Assembly: GCA_015660885.1 (NCBI GenBank)
Contig: JACTUB010000015.1
Location: 1 to 64,000, forward strand
Origin: Methanoregulaceae archaeon
GTDB taxonomy: Archaea; Halobacteriota; Methanomicrobia; Methanomicrobiales; Methanospirillaceae
Length of the DNA: 64,000 nucleotides
Direction: 5' to 3'
Shown: positions 60,765 to 64,000 of the stretch, piece by piece
Layout of the letters: every line of letters starts with the position of its first letter
Position numbering within the stretch: position 1 is the first letter of the stretch
Notes under the pieces: generated by a model
Seen by the model: only the letters and a program-made list of their open reading frames with translations
Databases searched by the model: none
Told to the model about the DNA's origin: nothing
Made by a program: the position numbers and the translations under genes

Positions 60765-62666
60765 TTATCCCTTCCTTAACCGACAGGCTTCCAGAAGTTT
60801 CTGAACCATAGGGAATAACGTGAGATCCGTGTGCGGCAGGAATGTACTCGAAGTATAATCATCCATAAAGGAGGGTTCTGCGTTGAGTTCGATATACGCT
60901 ATCCTGGACGCAATTGTATCAAGTGTTTTTCGTTCCCGCCGGTTGATAAGCGCAAGATTCGCACCCGTTACTGCCCCGTTCCCGATATTTTTTATCCGCT
61001 CTAATTCGATCTCCGGTATCAGCCCGATAATTGTGGCATTTTTCTTGTCCAGATAATTGCCAAATGCGCCGGCAAAATAAATCGTAGAGATTTCATGCCT
61101 CGTGACACCTGCCTCCTTCATCAGGGTCACACAGGCAGCATGAATCGAGGCCTTGCTCATGATCAGGTTTTTGATATCGTTTTCCGTGATCACGATATCC
61201 TTCCCGATATCCGTCTCATGTGCCCATGCAACAACAAACTCCGGGAAGTGAGGGCCGGTGCGGACTCTCTTGTTTTCTATGCCGGTATTTATCCGCCCGG
61301 TCCTGTCAATGACACATGCAGAGATGAGTTCTGCAAGCAGATCAATTAATCCGGATCCCGTAATCCCCCGTGGTTTGATATTGTTGATTGTTGTGTAGCT
61401 GGGATCAAGAGTAAACGGGTCAACGGTAATTTTCTCGATCGCCCCGGGGTTTGCCCGCATGCCAAAAAGCACTTCCCCGCCTTCAAGTGCCGGACCGGCA
61501 GCGCCAGCACAGGAGAACATCCATTCTTTGTTTCCGAGCACGACTTCGAAGTTGGTGCCAATATCAATAAGGAGCGAGATCTCCTCACGTTCACTCATGC
61601 CACAGGAAAGGATATCGGCAATAATGTCCCCTCCGATGAAGTCACTGACAGCAGGGAAGACAAAAAGCCCGCAGTTCTGGTTACCGGCAATACCAATTCT
61701 GCCGGCAGCAACGGACAATGCCCGCTGGACTACGGGCACGTACGGTTCTGCGATGATATAGGCCGGATCAATCCCGAGGAGCATGTGGCTCATCACCGTA
61801 TTACCGGCAACCACCACCTCGTAAATATCTTCACGGTCGATTCCCGCAGTATTTGAAGCAGAAGTAAGTGCAGTATTAATGCTCTCTGCAGCAAGTGCCT
61901 GCAGTTTTGTAAGCCCGTTTTTCCGGGCAAAATTCACCCTGGCAAGAATGTCTTCTCCACAACTGATCTGCCGGTTGTAATTCGAGGCAACCGCGACTAC
62001 CTTGCCGGTGACCAGGTCCCAGAGATACACGACCACGGTTGTAGAGCCAAGATCGACCGCAGCACCAAAGATGCGTTTTGACGTGTCATTCTCCTGGAGA
62101 TCAATAAGCCGGTACCCGCCAGGGACAAGGGCCACTGTCCCGGTTACTTTCCAGTCACTGTGCCGGAGAAGAGTAGGTATTTCACGCATAACTTCCAAAG
62201 GAACATAGATTTTTTCTGCAACCGGTCCCCCGCTTCTCTGGACACCCCACAAGAGCCGGGTCAGATCCGGTGAAGGATCCGTCAGGGTAGGAGGCTGGAG
62301 CTCGACATAATATTTCCTGACTGAAGGGTGAAATTCGATCCCGGCATCCCTTCCTTCGATGAGAATCTTTTGCTCCTGGATAAGGGTACTTTCGGGAACG
62401 AACACCTTCAGATCTCCCTGCACCGTTGTCTGGCAGGCGAGACATGCCCCTTTATTCAGTTCATCCTCGCTAAAAAACTGCAAATATTTCTGGCGATCAA
62501 ATTCTGTTCTCCCCGATTGAACATAAACCACGCACTTGCCGCATTTTCCCTGCCCGCCACAGACTACGTTGATACTCAGCCCGGCTCTCTGGGCGGCATC
62601 AAGAATGGTACTCCCCCGAGCTACGTCGATCTTGCGATAACTGGGAAGAAATGTTACCGTACGCAT
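60765..62666 (-). CDS. RACo-like reductive activator of corrinoid protein: N-terminal [2Fe-2S] ferredoxin + ASKHA domain
   Basis: NVVCGGQGKCGKCVVYV...GACLACQTTV; GAAVDLGSTTVVVYLWDL, LLIDIGTNFEVVLG, GAAGPALEGGEVLFGMRA. Confidence 0.92.
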   Translation of the reverse strand: MRTVTFLPSYRKIDVARGSTILDAAQRAGLSINVVCGGQGKCGKCVVYVQSGRTEFDRQKYLQFFSEDELNKGACLACQTTVQGDLKVFVPESTLIQEQKILIEGRDAGIEFHPSVRKYYVELQPPTLTDPSPDLTRLLWGVQRSGGPVAEKIYVPLEVMREIPTLLRHSDWKVTGTVALVPGGYRLIDLQENDTSKRIFGAAVDLGSTTVVVYLWDLVTGKVVAVASNYNRQISCGEDILARVNFARKNGLTKLQALAAESINTALTSASNTAGIDREDIYEVVVAGNTVMSHMLLGIDPAYIIAEPYVPVVQRALSVAAGRIGIAGNQNCGLFVFPAVSDFIGGDIIADILSCGMSEREEISLLIDIGTNFEVVLGNKEWMFSCAGAAGPALEGGEVLFGMRANPGAIEKITVDPFTLDPSYTTINNIKPRGITGSGLIDLLAELISACVIDRTGRINTGIENKRVRTGPHFPEFVVAWAHETDIGKDIVITENDIKNLIMSKASIHAACVTLMKEAGVTRHEISTIYFAGAFGNYLDKKNATIIGLIPEIELERIKNIGNGAVTGANLALINRRERKTLDTIASRIAYIELNAEPSFMDDYTSSTFLPHTDLTLFPMVQKLLEACRLRKG

Positions 62667-62884
62667 GGTGTTCTGTCCTTAATACTAACAATAGGGAGAC
62701 GGATGAGAAATATGCTACGGTGATGACTATCGATGAAGGGGATTGAATAAACAAAAAACAGGAACGGCGATGATTGTCCACGTCTTCCACTTTAACCCGC
62801 TCCGGAAGTTACGGGGGAATGTTCCACAGGCATTGAAAATATTACCGGGGTTTTGCAGTTCTGTTACTTTTTCCGTCCCTGTTC

Positions 62885-63080
62885 AGGAAGGTAGCGCAAA
62901 GCAGCCAAAAGGCTGCAGGCAGCCATGAATGCGAATCCGGCAGGAACTCCCTGTGCACCCAGTTCACGTGGGTGCGGTGGCGGTTCCCGGACTGCGGTGA
63001 GAGTGCCGCACAACTGGCGAGAGGCAGGTAAAGGATCCGCTTGCGGGTCTTTTCCAGTTCCTATCTTCCAGGCCCATAGA
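62885..63080. ncRNA. Candidate structured RNA (run of GC-rich hairpins), identity and strand unresolved
   Basis: Stems: GCAGCC-AAAA-GGCTGC (62901-62916); GCACCCA-N7-TGGGTGC (62955-62975); TGCGG-N8-CCGCA (62993-63010); AACTGG...CCAGTT (63012-63059) enclosing a 9-bp stem AAAGGATCC/GGGTCTTTT; T-runs at ~63093-63110 on the + strand. Confidence 0.35.
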
Positions 63081-63176
63081 GAATAAGTGTTGGTTTTGTA
63101 AACATTTTTTGAAAAATACCACTCGCGAATAAATGCTGCATAATTTCAAATACCGTTTTATCAACATACTAACGTA

Positions 63177-63590
63177 ATGAAATTCTTAAAAAATCTAAAA
63201 AAATTTTTTAAAAAAGCAGATAAATCTGAAGAAACAATTTCCTCTATTTCTGAAAGGCAGGTTACAGGAGAACCAACCAACCAGATAATGCCTGACGAAT
63301 CAGATGCCCATCAAAAAAAACAGGCCGAACGACAAAGATTTCATGAATATCAACGAAGTATTGAAGAATTAAAAAATAATGAATAAAGAACTGAACGAAA
63401 AAGACGTGAGAAAATAAAAGCTGAAGAGTTAAGAAAAATTAAAGAAATAAAAGCAAAAGAACGAAAAATCGTAGAGAAAGAGCGGCAAAACATAATTAAA
63501 TGCCCGAAATGCAGAACGAATATCCCGATTGAACATATTTATTGCAAAAAATGTGGTGAAAAACTTCGCGAAACTGATCAGACGTCGTGA
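63177..63590 (+). pseudogene. Coiled-coil + C-terminal zinc-ribbon protein interrupted by an in-frame TAA at 63384-63386
   Basis: Same frame continues after TAA: RTERKRREKIKAEELRKIKEIKAKERKIVEKERQNIIKCPKCRTNIPIEHIYCKKCGEKLRETDQTS*. Confidence 0.65.
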
Positions 63591-63813
63591 ACCTTTCTGA
63601 CGGTTTTGATTCGGGGTTATCTAACCGGAACTTGTGTCTGGGATTTAGATTGGCACTTAGTGCAGTAACCATGTATTGCCACTCCAGAGTTCCCCCTCAA
63701 CAGTTCTGCCAGCGACTATGATTATCGGTATGATTGGAGCGGTACTGCTCACCCAAAGAACAAGAGAACAATAAAATTTCTTATCCAGCTTCAATTCACT
63801 TTTGTTGTATTGC

Positions 63814-64000
63814 TTAATGAAGATAGAAGTACTCACCATCTTCCCACAACTTGCATTCAGCCTTGAGGCTTGGTGTTAATGCCGGACCGAAATCTATTCC
63901 TTTTTCGATCCAGTCTTTTATTGAATTTTTCTTGGTGCACCAGTATGTTTTCATGATCTCCGGTTTCTGGCTATATTCTTTAAGGGGTTCGAGGCAAGGG
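63814..64000 (-). CDS. Partial CDS at window edge, C-terminus ...EIMKTYWCTKKNSIKDWIEKGIDFGPALTPSLKAECKLWEDGEYFYLH
   Basis: Frame open to the window end with protein-like sequence; not in the track because no start is inside the window. Confidence 0.5.
   Translation of the reverse strand, partial: PCLEPLKEYSQKPEIMKTYWCTKKNSIKDWIEKGIDFGPALTPSLKAECKLWEDGEYFYLH

Noticed and set aside
62743-62928. 61-aa + strand ORF
   Set aside because: Runs into the hairpin-rich region and has no protein-family signal; more likely noncoding.
63384-63386. Pyrrolysine readthrough as an explanation for the split zinc-ribbon ORF
   Set aside because: The stop is TAA, not TAG, so pyrrolysine insertion does not apply.
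1-64000. CRISPR array, rRNA operon, prophage structural genes or restriction-modification system
   Set aside because: No regularly spaced repeats, rRNA-like blocks, phage structural genes or R-M genes were seen; only one HNH-like ORF at the left edge.

Overview
Archaeal chromosome segment. Gene content points to a methanogen, probably Methanomicrobiales/Methanoregula-like (inference: anaerobic cbi operon, pyruvoyl arginine decarboxylase, archaeal UMP kinase, RACo/CooC proteins, TATA-type promoters). Most of the window is ordinary housekeeping: a cbiT-L-F-G-H-C-D-E cobamide operon, mutS-mutL plus a MutY-like glycosylase, two tandem DUF47-PiT phosphate modules, purB, pyrH, nth, nicotinate phosphoribosyltransferase, a 5'-deoxyadenosine/MTA salvage pair, tRNA-Ala(GGC) and tRNA-Pro(TGG). 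Items worth a second look: (1) a translationally coupled UbiA/DPPR-synthase-like - PHP phosphoesterase - flippase-like - membrane GT-like cassette (50.4-54.1 kb); (2) a RACo - core MetE-like - CooC cassette (58.9-62.7 kb); (3) a histidine kinase whose phosphoacceptor His is Tyr; (4) an IS5-like element next to a ~440 bp non-autonomous-looking element, bounded by an 8-bp direct repeat AAGATAAC; (5) genes that seem to need ATT or other non-canonical starts; (6) a 2H/LigT-calcineurin phosphoesterase fusion; (7) an AguB-AguA fusion; (8) an unannotated run of GC-rich hairpins at ~62.9-63.06 kb that may be a structured RNA; (9) a zinc-ribbon ORF split by an in-frame TAA. Everything was read by eye plus the ORF track. 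No database searches were run.
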